A DNA stretch of 57,603 nucleotides from positions 1 through 57,603 of the forward strand of contig CACHPJ010000007.1 in the NCBI GenBank assembly GCA_902581775.1, read 5' to 3'. The notes beneath the pieces were generated by a model that worked only from the letters and a program-made list of their open reading frames with translations, was not told where the DNA came from and did no database searches. How positions within the stretch are numbered: the stretch's first letter is position 1; each line of letters begins with the position of its first letter. The stretch comes from an uncultured Pelagibacteraceae bacterium (GTDB taxonomy: Bacteria > Pseudomonadota > Alphaproteobacteria > Pelagibacterales > Pelagibacteraceae). Positions 17,414 to 26,511 of the stretch are shown one piece after another. The position numbers and the translations under genes were made by a program.

Positions 17414-18474
17414 TATTTTATAATCTCCTGTTTAATAATTTTTATACCATATCCTTTTAAAGCAATAATACGTTTTTTTGATCTGGAAACTAATATCATT
17501 TTTCTAATTTTTAATTCTTTGATAATTTGTGCTCCTATACCATAGTATCGCAAAATTCTATTATTTTGTGATGATGTTGATCCGGTATTTGAACTTTTAA
17601 CCAGGATCAAAGCAAAATTATTGAATTTATTTAAATGTTGTAGTGAATTTTTAAAAATATTATTGTTAAAATTTAGAAAACTATTTATAATATTTGTGGA
17701 TATTACTCTTACTCTAGATGATTTATTTATATTAAATTTACCTTTAGTTATTGCATAATGTTCTGCTCCATCAAGTTTGCTTTTAAATATTCTAAGATCA
17801 AAGGTACCAAATTTATTAATATTAATTTTTTTGTTTAATAAATTTTTAATAAGAATTTCATTTTTAAGTCTGTAAGATATTAAATCTTCTATTTTTGCTA
17901 TTTTAAGTTTATGTTTTTTTGCGAAAAGAATAAGATCCTTATGGCGAGCCATTGTGCCATCTTCATTCATTACTTCACATATAACCGCGCTAGGATTTAA
18001 TTTTGCAAGTTTTGATATATCAATAGATGCTTCTGTGTGACCAGCTCTTTCCAAAACACCGCCTGATTTTGCTACTAAAGGAAAAACGTGACCAGGTGAA
18101 ACAATATTTTTTTTTGTAGATAAAGGATTTATTGCTGTCTTAATTGTTTTAGCACGGTCTTGAGCCGAGATGCCGGTAGATATTCCTTTTTTAGCTTCAA
18201 TAGAAACTGTAAAGGCAGTTTGAGTACGAGATTTATTTATTGATGACATTAGTGGTAAATTTAATTTTTTAACTTTTTGAGGTGTCAATGCTAGACAAAT
18301 CAATCCTCTACCATGTTTTGCCATAAAATTTATTTTCATTGAATTGCATTTTGAACCAGGAATTACTAAATCACCTTCATTTTCTCTATTTTTATCATCG
18401 ACTAAAATAAACATTTTTCCTTTCTTGGCATCTTTAATAATTTCTTTTATTGGATAAAGAGTTTTATTTTTCAT
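17413..18474 (-). CDS. ribB: 3,4-dihydroxy-2-butanone 4-phosphate synthase with degenerate GTP cyclohydrolase II-like domain (RibBX type)
   Basis: A 353-residue two-domain protein. Residues 1-205 are a complete RibB: VDDKNRENEGDLVIP near the N-terminus, FMAKHGRGLICLAL, GISAQDRA, KSGGVLERAGHTEAS and CEVMNEDGTMARHKDL. It converts ribulose-5-phosphate to the 4-carbon riboflavin precursor. The C-terminal domain (about 206-353) keeps only the end of the RibA fold (YYGIGAQIIKELKI, LKGYGIKI). It lacks the three zinc Cys residues and the catalytic segment and is about 45 residues short, so GTP cyclohydrolase activity is not expected. This is the arrangement called RibBX in proteobacteria. A true ribA should lie elsewhere in the genome. 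Confidence 0.92.
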   Translation of the reverse strand: MKNKTLYPIKEIIKDAKKGKMFILVDDKNRENEGDLVIPGSKCNSMKINFMAKHGRGLICLALTPQKVKKLNLPLMSSINKSRTQTAFTVSIEAKKGISTGISAQDRAKTIKTAINPLSTKKNIVSPGHVFPLVAKSGGVLERAGHTEASIDISKLAKLNPSAVICEVMNEDGTMARHKDLILFAKKHKLKIAKIEDLISYRLKNEILIKNLLNKKININKFGTFDLRIFKSKLDGAEHYAITKGKFNINKSSRVRVISTNIINSFLNFNNNIFKNSLQHLNKFNNFALILVKSSNTGSTSSQNNRILRYYGIGAQIIKELKIRKMILVSRSKKRIIALKGYGIKIIKQEIIK

Positions 18475-18478
18475 AATA

Positions 18479-19075
18479 TTATTTCGTTAATTTAGATAAA
18501 TATTTGCTAAATATATCAAACTCTATATTTACCATAGAGCCTTTTTTTAGTTTTATTAAATTAGTTAATCTAAGAGTATGTGGAATTATTGTAACCTGGA
18601 AACCATTTTTTTTAATTTTTGATATAGTTAAAGAAACACCATTAATAGAAATAGAAGCTTTTTCTACTAAAGATTTCATAAATTTTTTCTGAAGACTAAA
18701 ATCAACAACCCAAGATTTGCTTATAATTTTAATATTTTTAACTTTTGAAGTAGTATCAACATGACCTTGTACATAATGACCTGAAATTTTTTGACCTAAT
18801 AAGAGCGATTTTTCTAAATTTATAATGGATCCAATTTTAGCTACTTTAAAATTTGATCTTTTTAAAGTTTCTTTTGACAAATAAAATAAGAATGATTTTG
18901 GATTTATTCTTATAAGAGTTAAGCATACGCCGTCGCAACATACTGACTCTCCTATATCACTTTTTTTAAAACGAATTTTAGAACTTATTTCAATAACAAG
19001 ACTACCTGATACATATCTCTTTCCCTTTTTGATATTTTTAATTATACCGGAGTTGTATATTATACCACTGAACAT
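18479..19075 (-). CDS. ribE: Riboflavin synthase alpha chain
   Basis: A 198-residue enzyme dismutating two lumazines to riboflavin. The internal duplication is visible: repeat 1 begins MFSGII and includes GESVCCDGVCLTL; repeat 2 includes LLGQKISGHYVQGHVDTTSKV and ASISINGVSLTISKI. The C-terminal trimerisation helix is present. It shares one base with ribD and lies 4 nt before ribBX. Confidence 0.95.
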   Translation of the reverse strand: MFSGIIYNSGIIKNIKKGKRYVSGSLVIEISSKIRFKKSDIGESVCCDGVCLTLIRINPKSFLFYLSKETLKRSNFKVAKIGSIINLEKSLLLGQKISGHYVQGHVDTTSKVKNIKIISKSWVVDFSLQKKFMKSLVEKASISINGVSLTISKIKKNGFQVTIIPHTLRLTNLIKLKKGSMVNIEFDIFSKYLSKLTK

Positions 19076-20169
19076 TACTTTAATCTTTCTTTATAAAGGT
19101 TGTCGCTTTTCAAGTTAATTTTAACTCTATTCCTAAGACGTATTTTTTTCAATTTATTTACTGTCGCAAAATTAAGCCCTTTTTTTTTAATATTTTTATT
19201 AGATTTAAAGATATATATATTATTAATAAATTTTTGGCTTATTAAAAAATTTATAAAAGTTAATCCACTTTCGATAAAAACCCTAGAATATTTTATTTTT
19301 TTTAGTTGAAAAAAAAGATTATTATAATCAATTTTGGTCCTCATTGAGTCAAAATTATAAACTTTGACACCTTTTTTTTTTAATAAAGATATTTTTTTTT
19401 TATCACTTGATATTGTGAATATTAATATTTTTCTTTTAATTTTTTTTTTAAAAATTATTAAGTTTTTTTTTAAATTAAGATTCCTGTCAATTATTATTAT
19501 ATCAGGGCTTTTTTTTTCCAACCCTTCAATTCTGCAATCCAATATTGAATTATCTTCATTGATTGATTTGGAAGTTGATACAATACAATCATACATAGAT
19601 CGTAAAAGATGAGCTACTTTTCTTGAATGCTGATTAGTAATCCATTTATGATTTTTTTCCTTGGTATAATAATCTTTTGATATTGCAATTTTAGCATCTA
19701 TTAAAGGTAAATTAGAACTATGAAGCAATTTATAACTTTTATAAAAATCATTTGAATAATCTTTAAGTATACCTTTTTTAAGTGAAATCTTTTTATCCTT
19801 AAATATTTTTTCTGATTTATTTTTTGATCTATTATCAAAATCTAATGACGAAATATAAACTTTATTAATATTTTTTTTTAAAATTATTTTGGTGCAAGGA
19901 GGTGTTTTACCATAATGTGAACATGGCTCAATTGTTACATAGAGGTTAGCGTTTTTAAAATTTTTTTTTTTATTTAATGCATTAAACTCTGCGTGTGGTC
20001 TACCATTAATCGAGGTAACACCTGATGATATTACAGAACCTTCTTTCTCGATAACACAACCTACTGAAGGATTTTCTTTAGTGTTACCTAAATTAATTTT
20101 AGCCTGTTCAAAAGCTAATTTAAGAAATCTTGCGTGTTTATAGTCTAATTTATTTTTTAGGCTTGCCAT
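19075..20169 (-). CDS. ribD: Bifunctional diaminohydroxyphosphoribosylaminopyrimidine deaminase / 5-amino-6-(5-phosphoribosylamino)uracil reductase
   Basis: A 364-residue protein for steps 2 and 3 of riboflavin synthesis. The N-terminal deaminase has the zinc motif RPHAEFNAL and [12 protein letters not shown], with NPSVGCVI before it. The C-terminal reductase (about 150-364) shows [27 protein letters not shown] and [13 protein letters not shown], more divergent than the deaminase and very Lys-rich. Its start overlaps nrdR by 20 nt, the conserved nrdR-ribD arrangement. Several very long T/A runs occur in the gene without loss of frame. Confidence 0.93.
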   Translation of the reverse strand: MASLKNKLDYKHARFLKLAFEQAKINLGNTKENPSVGCVIEKEGSVISSGVTSINGRPHAEFNALNKKKNFKNANLYVTIEPCSHYGKTPPCTKIILKKNINKVYISSLDFDNRSKNKSEKIFKDKKISLKKGILKDYSNDFYKSYKLLHSSNLPLIDAKIAISKDYYTKEKNHKWITNQHSRKVAHLLRSMYDCIVSTSKSINEDNSILDCRIEGLEKKSPDIIIIDRNLNLKKNLIIFKKKIKRKILIFTISSDKKKISLLKKKGVKVYNFDSMRTKIDYNNLFFQLKKIKYSRVFIESGLTFINFLISQKFINNIYIFKSNKNIKKKGLNFATVNKLKKIRLRNRVKINLKSDNLYKERLK

Positions 20170-20614
20170 CTAACTTTTCAATATATTCTCCAAATTCACC
20201 TACTTCTCTAAAATTTGTATATACTGAAGCAAATCTAACGTAAGCAATTTTATCTAGATTTTTTAAAGTTTCCATAACCTTTTTTCCAATAACGCTTGAT
20301 TGAATTTCTGATTGACCCAACTCCTCAAGTTCTCTTGAAATTTTAGAAACAACTTTTTCAATTGTATCGGAGTCAATTGGTCTTTTTTTTAAAGCAGTAA
20401 AAAAAGATTTAGCTAATTTTTCCCTGTCAAAAGGAGTTCTTCTACCATTTTTTTTTATTACAGAAAGTTCCCTAAATTGAACTCTTTCAAATGTTGTAAA
20501 CCTTTGTCCACCTCCACAAGTACAAACTCTTCTACGTCTAATAGCGGTTCCATCTTCTGTTGGTCTCGAGTCAACTACAGATGTATCTTTTTCTCTACAA
20601 AAGGGACAAATCAT
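20150..20614 (-). CDS. nrdR: Transcriptional repressor NrdR with atypical zinc ribbon
   Basis: A 154-residue ATP-cone repressor of ribonucleotide reductase genes. The N-terminus has [22 protein letters not shown] and then [16 protein letters not shown]. The ATP-cone follows ([19 protein letters not shown] to about residue 135). The second zinc pair reads C-T-C-G-G-G-Q-R-F instead of the usual C-x-x-C-G-x-R-F, that is, one extra residue and CxC spacing. It lies 11 nt after glyA and overlaps ribD. Confidence 0.93.
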   Translation of the reverse strand: MICPFCREKDTSVVDSRPTEDGTAIRRRRVCTCGGGQRFTTFERVQFRELSVIKKNGRRTPFDREKLAKSFFTALKKRPIDSDTIEKVVSKISRELEELGQSEIQSSVIGKKVMETLKNLDKIAYVRFASVYTNFREVGEFGEYIEKLDGKPKK

Positions 20615-20625
20615 AGAATATTTTA

Positions 20626-21927
20626 TTATTCACTATATATAGGAAATTCAGAACAGAGATCAACAACCTCTTTTTGTACTTCATTTTCGACTTTTGTGTT
20701 GTTTTTTGGGTTTTCTGAAAGTCCCTTTATTACTTTAGTAATTAATTCACCGACTAATTTAAATTCTTCTTTTCTGAATCCTCTAGTTGTGGCGGCAGGT
20801 GTACCTAAACGAATACCTGAAGTTATCATAGGACTTTGTGTATCAAAAGGTATCCCATTTTTATTACACGTTATATTTGCTCTACCAAGACTTTCTTCTG
20901 CATCTTTACCTGTTACTCCATAAGGTCTCAGATCAACTAACATTAAATGCGTATCTGTCCCTCCTGAGAAGATTTTAAAATTATTTTTTATAAGTGTTTC
21001 ACACAAAACTTTTGCGTTTGAAATAACTTCCGAAGTATAATCTTTAAATTCTTTACCTAAGGCTTCCTTAAAACAAACTGCTTTCGCTGCTACTACATGC
21101 ATTAGAGGTCCTCCTTGAAGTCCAGGAAAAACTGCGCTATTGAATTTTTTATAAAGAGTTTCATTGTTAGTTAATATTATTCCACCTCTAGGTCCTCTAA
21201 GTACTTTATGTGTTGTTGAAGTAACGACATCTGCATATTCGAGAGGATTAGGATAAGCTCCTCCAGCAACAAGTCCAGAAAAATGAGCCATATCAACTAA
21301 TAAATATGCATCTATTTTTTTACAAATTTCTTTAAACTTTTTAAAATCTATTATTCTTGAATATGCACTTCCACCAGCAATAATTAATTTTGGTTTGTGT
21401 TCTAAAGCTAGTTTTTCAACATTTTCATAGTCAATCAATCCTGTGTCTTCTTTTACATCGTAGTGTATGGCATTAAACCATTTACCAGATTGAGCTGGTT
21501 TTGCACCGTGAGTCAAGTGTCCACCAGAATTTAAACTCATACCTAAAATAGTATCTCCAGGTTTAATTAATGCTAGATAAACAGCACCATTTGCTTGAGC
21601 ACCTGAATGCGGCTGAACGTTTGCAAATTGACATTTAAAAAGTTTTTTAGCTCTTTCGATAGCCAAATTCTCTGATATATCCACAAATTCACAACCACCG
21701 TAATATCTTTTTCCAGAATATCCTTCTGCATATTTATTTGTTAATACTGAACCTTGGGCTTCCAATACTGCTCTAGAAACTATATTTTCTGAAGCAATTA
21801 ACTCAATATGGTTTTTTTGTCTTACGAATTCTTTTGATATTGAATCAAACAGTTCTTTATCTGATGACTGTAAATTCTCATCAAAGAATTTATTTGAAAC
21901 TCTGTTTATTTTTGTAACTGTAGACAT
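20626..21927 (-). CDS. glyA: Serine hydroxymethyltransferase
   Basis: A 433-residue PLP enzyme interconverting serine and glycine and feeding tetrahydrofolate one-carbon units. Conserved segments are [20 protein letters not shown], the [18 protein letters not shown] loop, [18 protein letters not shown] and [16 protein letters not shown], whose Lys binds PLP. Its start lies directly after the rpiB stop with no leader, so there is no room for a glycine riboswitch here, although such switches are known on other SAR11 glycine genes. Confidence 0.97.
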   Translation of the reverse strand: MSTVTKINRVSNKFFDENLQSSDKELFDSISKEFVRQKNHIELIASENIVSRAVLEAQGSVLTNKYAEGYSGKRYYGGCEFVDISENLAIERAKKLFKCQFANVQPHSGAQANGAVYLALIKPGDTILGMSLNSGGHLTHGAKPAQSGKWFNAIHYDVKEDTGLIDYENVEKLALEHKPKLIIAGGSAYSRIIDFKKFKEICKKIDAYLLVDMAHFSGLVAGGAYPNPLEYADVVTSTTHKVLRGPRGGIILTNNETLYKKFNSAVFPGLQGGPLMHVVAAKAVCFKEALGKEFKDYTSEVISNAKVLCETLIKNNFKIFSGGTDTHLMLVDLRPYGVTGKDAEESLGRANITCNKNGIPFDTQSPMITSGIRLGTPAATTRGFRKEEFKLVGELITKVIKGLSENPKNNTKVENEVQKEVVDLCSEFPIYSE

Positions 21928-22365
21928 TTATATTTTTTTTATTCTCCTTTTATGTCTTCCGCCCTCAAACTTTGTTTTTAAAAAAATAGAAACAATTTTT
22001 TTTATATTTCTTTTTTTAGTTAATCTTGAGCCTAAGCAAATTATATTAGCATTATTATGCTGACGAGACAATTGAGTAGATTTTGTATTATAGCCCACAG
22101 CAGCTCTAATTCCCTTTGTTTTATTGGCAGTTATTGCCATTCCCGTACCTGAACCACAAACCAAGATACCAATATCACTTTTTTTAGCCGCAACCCGTTT
22201 AGAAACCTTTTTTGCATAGTCCGGATAATCAACCGATTTTGCTGAAAAAGGACCTAAATCAATTATAGAAATTCCTAATGATATCAGTTCATCTTTAATA
22301 AATTCTTTAATTTTATATCCGGCGTGATCAGACGAAATACAAATTTTTTTAAAAATTGATTTCAA
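21928..22365 (-). CDS. rpiB: Ribose-5-phosphate isomerase B
   Basis: A 145-residue enzyme interconverting ribose-5-phosphate and ribulose-5-phosphate. It shows SSDHAGYKIKEFI near the N-terminus, SVDYPDYAKKV, and LVCGSGTGMAITANK with the catalytic Cys; NNANIICLGSR follows. It abuts glyA and the hydroxylase gene, a tight minus-strand cluster. Its product supplies ribulose-5-phosphate to RibB further downstream. Confidence 0.94.
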   Translation of the reverse strand: MKSIFKKICISSDHAGYKIKEFIKDELISLGISIIDLGPFSAKSVDYPDYAKKVSKRVAAKKSDIGILVCGSGTGMAITANKTKGIRAAVGYNTKSTQLSRQHNNANIICLGSRLTKKRNIKKIVSIFLKTKFEGGRHKRRIKKI

Positions 22366-22962
22366 TTAATTGAATCTATTTTCTAACATGCAAGCTACAA
22401 TATGGATCCTATTCTGCTCACCACCATTAAAAAAGTTATGATACCTAGTATTATTAGTGATCCAAACTTTTCCATCTGCCGGCATGTGTTTTGCTACATC
22501 CTCTATTACCATTTTGCATCCAGGGTTTGTAATTATAGGTATATGTAATCGAGGCTCAGGATCTTTGTGCCAACTTAAAGTAGATCTTGGTTCTTTAAGA
22601 AGTATTCTAATTCTTCCTAACTTAAATTTTGAACTTAGAATTTTATAAACTTCTTCAAAATATGTGTTTTTAAAATCTCCAGTCAACTCGGTGTACTTTG
22701 ACTCGTCGATTGGTTTATCTCTAGCAACTTCTTTCCCAGACTCATCAGGTTTGGTCCAATAAATTCCTCTAACGTTGTGGCCTTGTATTGAACTATCATC
22801 TCCAGGAATTTTATTCATTGGTATAGCTGCAAAATTAGTAATACCAAGTGTTTGATATTTTGATTTTTTTAAAATTTTATCTAAATCAGACCTCAATTTG
22901 TTAATATCAAAAGAAAGATCTGGAACTTGATAAAAATCTTCGAATGTTACTGAGTTAGACAT
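22366..22962 (-). CDS. Aspartyl/asparaginyl beta-hydroxylase-like Fe(II)/2-oxoglutarate dioxygenase
   Basis: A 198-residue cupin-type dioxygenase. The facial triad is visible: H132 and D134 in WHKDPEPRLHIPI, and H175 in NNTRYHNFFNG. The Arg that binds 2-oxoglutarate is probably R185 in NRIHIVA. Residues 1-110 have no feature I recognise. Substrate unknown: members of this family hydroxylate Asp/Asn in proteins or free amino acids. It is first of the rpiB-glyA-nrdR run and divergent from hemB. Confidence 0.8.
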   Translation of the reverse strand: MSNSVTFEDFYQVPDLSFDINKLRSDLDKILKKSKYQTLGITNFAAIPMNKIPGDDSSIQGHNVRGIYWTKPDESGKEVARDKPIDESKYTELTGDFKNTYFEEVYKILSSKFKLGRIRILLKEPRSTLSWHKDPEPRLHIPIITNPGCKMVIEDVAKHMPADGKVWITNNTRYHNFFNGGEQNRIHIVACMLENRFN

Positions 22963-23041
22963 AATTGTTTAATAAATTACTTTGCTTATAAGGTATAATA
23001 TTATATTTGTCGCATAAATAAATAATTATAAATAAAAAAAA

Positions 23042-24040
23042 ATGAAGATTTTAGGGAAATTTCCGTCAACAAGATTGAGAAGAGTTCGCAACTCCGACTG
23101 GATCAGAAGATTGATTTCGGAAAATAATCTATCAGCTAATGATTTGATTTTACCAATATTTCTTAGAGAAGGAAAAAATAAAGTCGAAAAAATTAAAAGC
23201 ATGCCGGGTATTAACAGATACACTGTGGATAAACTTCCATATATATTAGATAAAGCTAAAAAATTTAAAATACCTCTCGTTGCTTTATTTCCACAAACGC
23301 CAGGAAAGAAAAAAGATAAGGATGGGACAGAAGCTTTAAATGAAAATAATTTAATTTGTAGAGGTATTAGATTAATTAAAAAAAAATATAATAACTTAGG
23401 AGTAATGACCGACGTAGCCTTAGACCCTTATACTACACACGGTCATGATGGAATTATTTTTAACAATAAAATTGATAATGACAAAACTCTAAAAATATTA
23501 GTTAAACAGGCTGTCCTACAAGCTGAAATGGGTTCTGATGTAATAGCGCCTTCTGATATGATGGATGGACGAATAGGTGTTATTAGAAAATCTTTAGATA
23601 AAAATAAATTTATAGAAACAAAAATTTTATCATATGCGGTTAAATATGCTTCAAATTTTTACGGACCATTTAGAGATGCAGTAGGATCAAAAAGCAAATT
23701 AAAAATAAATAAAAAATCTTATCAAATGGACTTTCGAAATTCTGATGAACTGTTTAGAGAAGTTTCTTTAGATATCAAGGAGGGAGCTGATTTTGTTATG
23801 GTAAAACCTGGGTTACCATATTTAGATATAATTTCAAAAATTAAAGAAAATTTTAAAATTCCAGTTTTTTCTTATCAAGTTTCGGGGGAATACTCGCTCC
23901 TTAAAGAAGGTGTTAAAAAAAAACTAATTAATGAGGAAGCGATATATGAGAGTCTTATATCATTGAAAAGAGCTGGTTCTTCAGCAATAGTTACTTACTT
24001 TGCTATTGATATTCTTAAAAGTATGAAAAAATTTAAGTAA
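23042..24040 (+). CDS. hemB: Delta-aminolevulinic acid dehydratase (porphobilinogen synthase)
   Basis: A 332-residue enzyme condensing two 5-aminolevulinates to porphobilinogen for heme. DVALDPYTTHGHDG carries Asp where zinc-type enzymes have Cys, so this is the magnesium/aspartate-type common in alphaproteobacteria. The Schiff-base Lys residues are in YGPFRDAVGSKSK and MVKPGLPYLD. A TATAAT (22994-22999) upstream is a likely -10, with no clear -35. It converges on recO with an 8-nt overlap. Confidence 0.96.
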   Translation: MKILGKFPSTRLRRVRNSDWIRRLISENNLSANDLILPIFLREGKNKVEKIKSMPGINRYTVDKLPYILDKAKKFKIPLVALFPQTPGKKKDKDGTEALNENNLICRGIRLIKKKYNNLGVMTDVALDPYTTHGHDGIIFNNKIDNDKTLKILVKQAVLQAEMGSDVIAPSDMMDGRIGVIRKSLDKNKFIETKILSYAVKYASNFYGPFRDAVGSKSKLKINKKSYQMDFRNSDELFREVSLDIKEGADFVMVKPGLPYLDIISKIKENFKIPVFSYQVSGEYSLLKEGVKKKLINEEAIYESLISLKRAGSSAIVTYFAIDILKSMKKFK

Positions 24041-24719
24041 AGTATTTCTCTAGTAATATACGTGATTTTGGAAAAATTATATTATTAGGTAAAAAAAATT
24101 TGTTCAGAAAGATATTTCTAGTAAGAGAAAGCGAATTTATAATTAATTTATTGTTATTGTTTTTAGGAATTTCCTTATTAATAATAAACAAAGGCACTTT
24201 ATATTTGATAGAGTCAATATTTAATGTAACCATATTTTCACCATCAATTTTATAGTTTTGATCATTTACGGACTTAAATTCAAAACCATACCCAAGTTCA
24301 CTAATTATTTTAAGTTCCCAATAAATATAAAGTAAAATCCAATTTTCATAATCAAAATTTTTTAATAGTTCGTTTAAAGCAATATATAATTTTTGATATA
24401 CTTGGGACTCTGGTAGTAAATAGTTTAAAATTGATCCGATAGAAAGAAGAGCAGCGGTTCTTTTTTTATCATTAAAATACTTCGGAGAAATCGGTTCGAT
24501 TAATTCAGTTTGAAAATAGCCAATCTTGTTTAAATTTTTACTAGAATAATTTAAAAAAAGTTTATTTATTATTTGTAGATAATTTCTTTTTTTTCTGGAT
24601 AAAGCTCCATAAACAATCCCTGATACTTTTCCATATTTAGGTGTAAATACATTGATTAAATTTTCATTTTCTCTGAACTTTCTTTTACTTAACAAAAAAC
24701 CTTCATCTTCCCAGTTCAT
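24033..24719 (-). CDS. recO: DNA repair protein RecO
   Basis: A 228-residue recombination mediator that loads RecA with RecR. The N-terminal OB domain starts MNWEDEGFLLSKRKFRENENLINVF with KYGKVSGIVYGALSRK; the helical C-domain contains YWELKIISELGYGFEF. The zinc Cys motifs of many RecO proteins are absent, as in some other proteobacteria. It is last of the acpS-lepB-rnc-recO series, 1 nt after rnc. Confidence 0.92.
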   Translation of the reverse strand: MNWEDEGFLLSKRKFRENENLINVFTPKYGKVSGIVYGALSRKKRNYLQIINKLFLNYSSKNLNKIGYFQTELIEPISPKYFNDKKRTAALLSIGSILNYLLPESQVYQKLYIALNELLKNFDYENWILLYIYWELKIISELGYGFEFKSVNDQNYKIDGENMVTLNIDSIKYKVPLFIINKEIPKNNNNKLIINSLSLTRNIFLNKFFLPNNIIFPKSRILLEKYFT

Positions 24720-24720
24720 A

Positions 24721-25389
24721 TTAAATTTTTAATTCATTTATAAGTTTTTTGGCAGCGTTTTGCTCTCCATCCTTCTTAGAACTACCAACCGCAGAAAAAG
24801 TCTTTGAATTTGGAATTGATACCTCTACTCTAAAAATGGGACTATGTTGAGGTCCAGATTCTCTTAAAATTTTATATTTAGGGAGAATCTTGTATTTTTT
24901 TAAACTAAATTCTTGAAGTTTTGTTTTTGGGTCAACTTGTGTATGTTCAGAAAGTTTAATCTTCTCCTTCCAATAATTTAATATAAATTTTTCCACAATA
25001 TTTAAACCTTTGTCTAAATAAATTGCTCCAATTAATGCCTCAAGAGCATCACTTGCGATCTTTTCATCTGATCTTTTTAATCTTTTATAAGACTGACCAA
25101 AAAACATAAATTTTTGTATGTTGATTTTCTTTGCTATATCAGCACATGTTTTTTTATTTACAAGTGATGCTAGCTTTTTATCAATTATTCCCTCTTTTTC
25201 ATTAGGAAAAGTCTTCAAAAGTTTTTTCGCTAAAATTAAACCTAGAACTCTATCTCCTAAAAACTCTAATTTTTCATTATTATGGAAATTATCATAACTT
25301 TTATGAATAAGACTTTCCTCTATAATATTTTTATTATCAAATTTTATCTTAATAATATTTTCTAAATCTAATATATTTTTATTTATCAT
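24721..25389 (-). CDS. rnc: Ribonuclease III
   Basis: About 222 residues from the ATG at 25389, chosen because it gives a 4-nt ATGA overlap with the lepB stop; the frame extends upstream only to a TTG. The catalytic motif is KLEFLGDRVLGLILAK, with ASDALEALIGAIYLDKG carrying the second acidic cluster. A double-stranded RNA-binding domain starts near DPKTKLQEF and ends with KKDGEQNAAKKLINEL. It processes rRNA and other duplex RNA. Confidence 0.96.
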   Translation of the reverse strand: MINKNILDLENIIKIKFDNKNIIEESLIHKSYDNFHNNEKLEFLGDRVLGLILAKKLLKTFPNEKEGIIDKKLASLVNKKTCADIAKKINIQKFMFFGQSYKRLKRSDEKIASDALEALIGAIYLDKGLNIVEKFILNYWKEKIKLSEHTQVDPKTKLQEFSLKKYKILPKYKILRESGPQHSPIFRVEVSIPNSKTFSAVGSSKKDGEQNAAKKLINELKI

Positions 25390-26123
25390 AAAGTTTTGAA
25401 GAAACGGTCTAACCTTAATGATTTGTTTAGATTCCAAATCTTTAAAATGCTATTTATATTTGTGTCGTTTGAAAAAAAAATTATTGATGCTTTACCAACT
25501 AAATTTATTTTATTAACATAACCTACACTACTTAAAAATCTACTATCTTTAGAGCAATCCCTATTGTCTCCCATTAAAAAAAAGCTATCATTAGGAACTT
25601 TATATTCGTCTGAATTTTTTAACGTTCCTTTTGTTGAATAAACAGCATTATAAGAAACACCGTTTGGTAGAGTCTCAATAAAGGATACAGTATTTAAATT
25701 TTGTGATCCACATCTAATTATACTTTCATTTTTTATCTTTTCTCTTTTTATCTTCTTATTGTTTAAAAAAATTTCACCATTTTTAAATTGAATAGTGTCG
25801 CCAGGAAGACCTATTAATCTTTTGATATAATCCGTCCTGTTATCTGATGGTGTTTTAAATACAACTAAATCTCCTCTTTTTGGATCTTTAGTAAAAAAAC
25901 GTTCATTAGAAAATGGTGGACTAAAAGGAAATGAATGCTTGCTATAACCATAGGAATATTTTGAAACAAAAATACGATCACCCACTAAAAGAGTTGGTTC
26001 CATTGAAGAAGATGGTATGTAGAAAGGTTGAAAAAAAAGACTTCTAATTACTATTGCAATAATCAGAGCATATAAAATTGTTTTAATATTATCAAATATA
26101 GCGTGTAATAATTTATTTTTCAT
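25386..26123 (-). CDS. lepB: Signal peptidase I
   Basis: A 245-residue inner-membrane protease with one N-terminal transmembrane segment (about 8-30). The catalytic Ser is in [15 protein letters not shown] and the catalytic Lys in [13 protein letters not shown]; the [12 protein letters not shown] box is intact. It removes signal peptides from exported proteins, such as the binding protein at 38 kb. Its first 11 nt overlap the end of the frameshifted acpS gene. Confidence 0.96.
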   Translation of the reverse strand: MKNKLLHAIFDNIKTILYALIIAIVIRSLFFQPFYIPSSSMEPTLLVGDRIFVSKYSYGYSKHSFPFSPPFSNERFFTKDPKRGDLVVFKTPSDNRTDYIKRLIGLPGDTIQFKNGEIFLNNKKIKREKIKNESIIRCGSQNLNTVSFIETLPNGVSYNAVYSTKGTLKNSDEYKVPNDSFFLMGDNRDCSKDSRFLSSVGYVNKINLVGKASIIFFSNDTNINSILKIWNLNKSLRLDRFFKTL

Positions 26124-26509
26124 ATGTAGCTAAAACTATTGCTATTGCCGAAGGTTTATCATCAGATAATGATATTGAAAATTTATATTTTTTGTTTTTG
26201 AAAATTTTATTAACAACCAGCTTAGATTGACCAATTATATTAATTTTAGGCTTTCCGAATTTATCATTTTCAATAAGAACTTCATTAAAAGTTAGGCCTT
26301 TCGTAAAGCCAGTTCCTAATGATTTAGAGAAAGCCTCTTTAGCAGCAAACCTTTTTGCTAAACAATCAATCTGAGTTTTACGTTTTTTTTTTACAATACT
26401 TAAGCTCTTTTTGGTTGAAAATTCTTTTTTTAAAATTTTTATTTTTATTTAATATGTTTTTGAATCTCAAAATATTTACTGTATCAATACCAACACCATA
26501 TAATTTCAT
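26113..26509 (-). pseudogene. acpS: Holo-[acyl-carrier-protein] synthase, reading frame broken at an A10 tract
   Basis: The gene starts at ATG 26507-26509, 2 nt after pdxJ. The first 42 codons contain GVGIDTV (metal-binding Asp) and RIFNQKEL. At a run of ten A residues (plus-strand T10 at 26383-26392) the frame must shift by one base. After that it reads [18 protein letters not shown] and [15 protein letters not shown] to the TAA at 26113, all canonical for AcpS. With nine A residues the product would be a normal 131-residue enzyme, which attaches phosphopantetheine to acyl carrier protein. As written it stops two codons past the run. A sequencing error, slippage-restored expression or real mutation are possible; the gene is normally essential and flanking residues are fully conserved. 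Confidence 0.9.
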
Positions 26510-26511
26510 TT

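Noticed and set aside
21925-21930. Glycine riboswitch before glyA
   Set aside because: glyA starts directly after rpiB; there is no leader in which an aptamer could fit.
11121-23015. TTGTCGC shortly after TATAAT upstream of both the chorismate mutase gene and hemB
   Set aside because: Two short matches in A+T-rich spacers; no third example seen, so chance is likely.
25390-25437. Longer RNase III start at a TTG
   Set aside because: The ATG at 25389 gives the usual ATGA coupling with lepB and the normal protein length.
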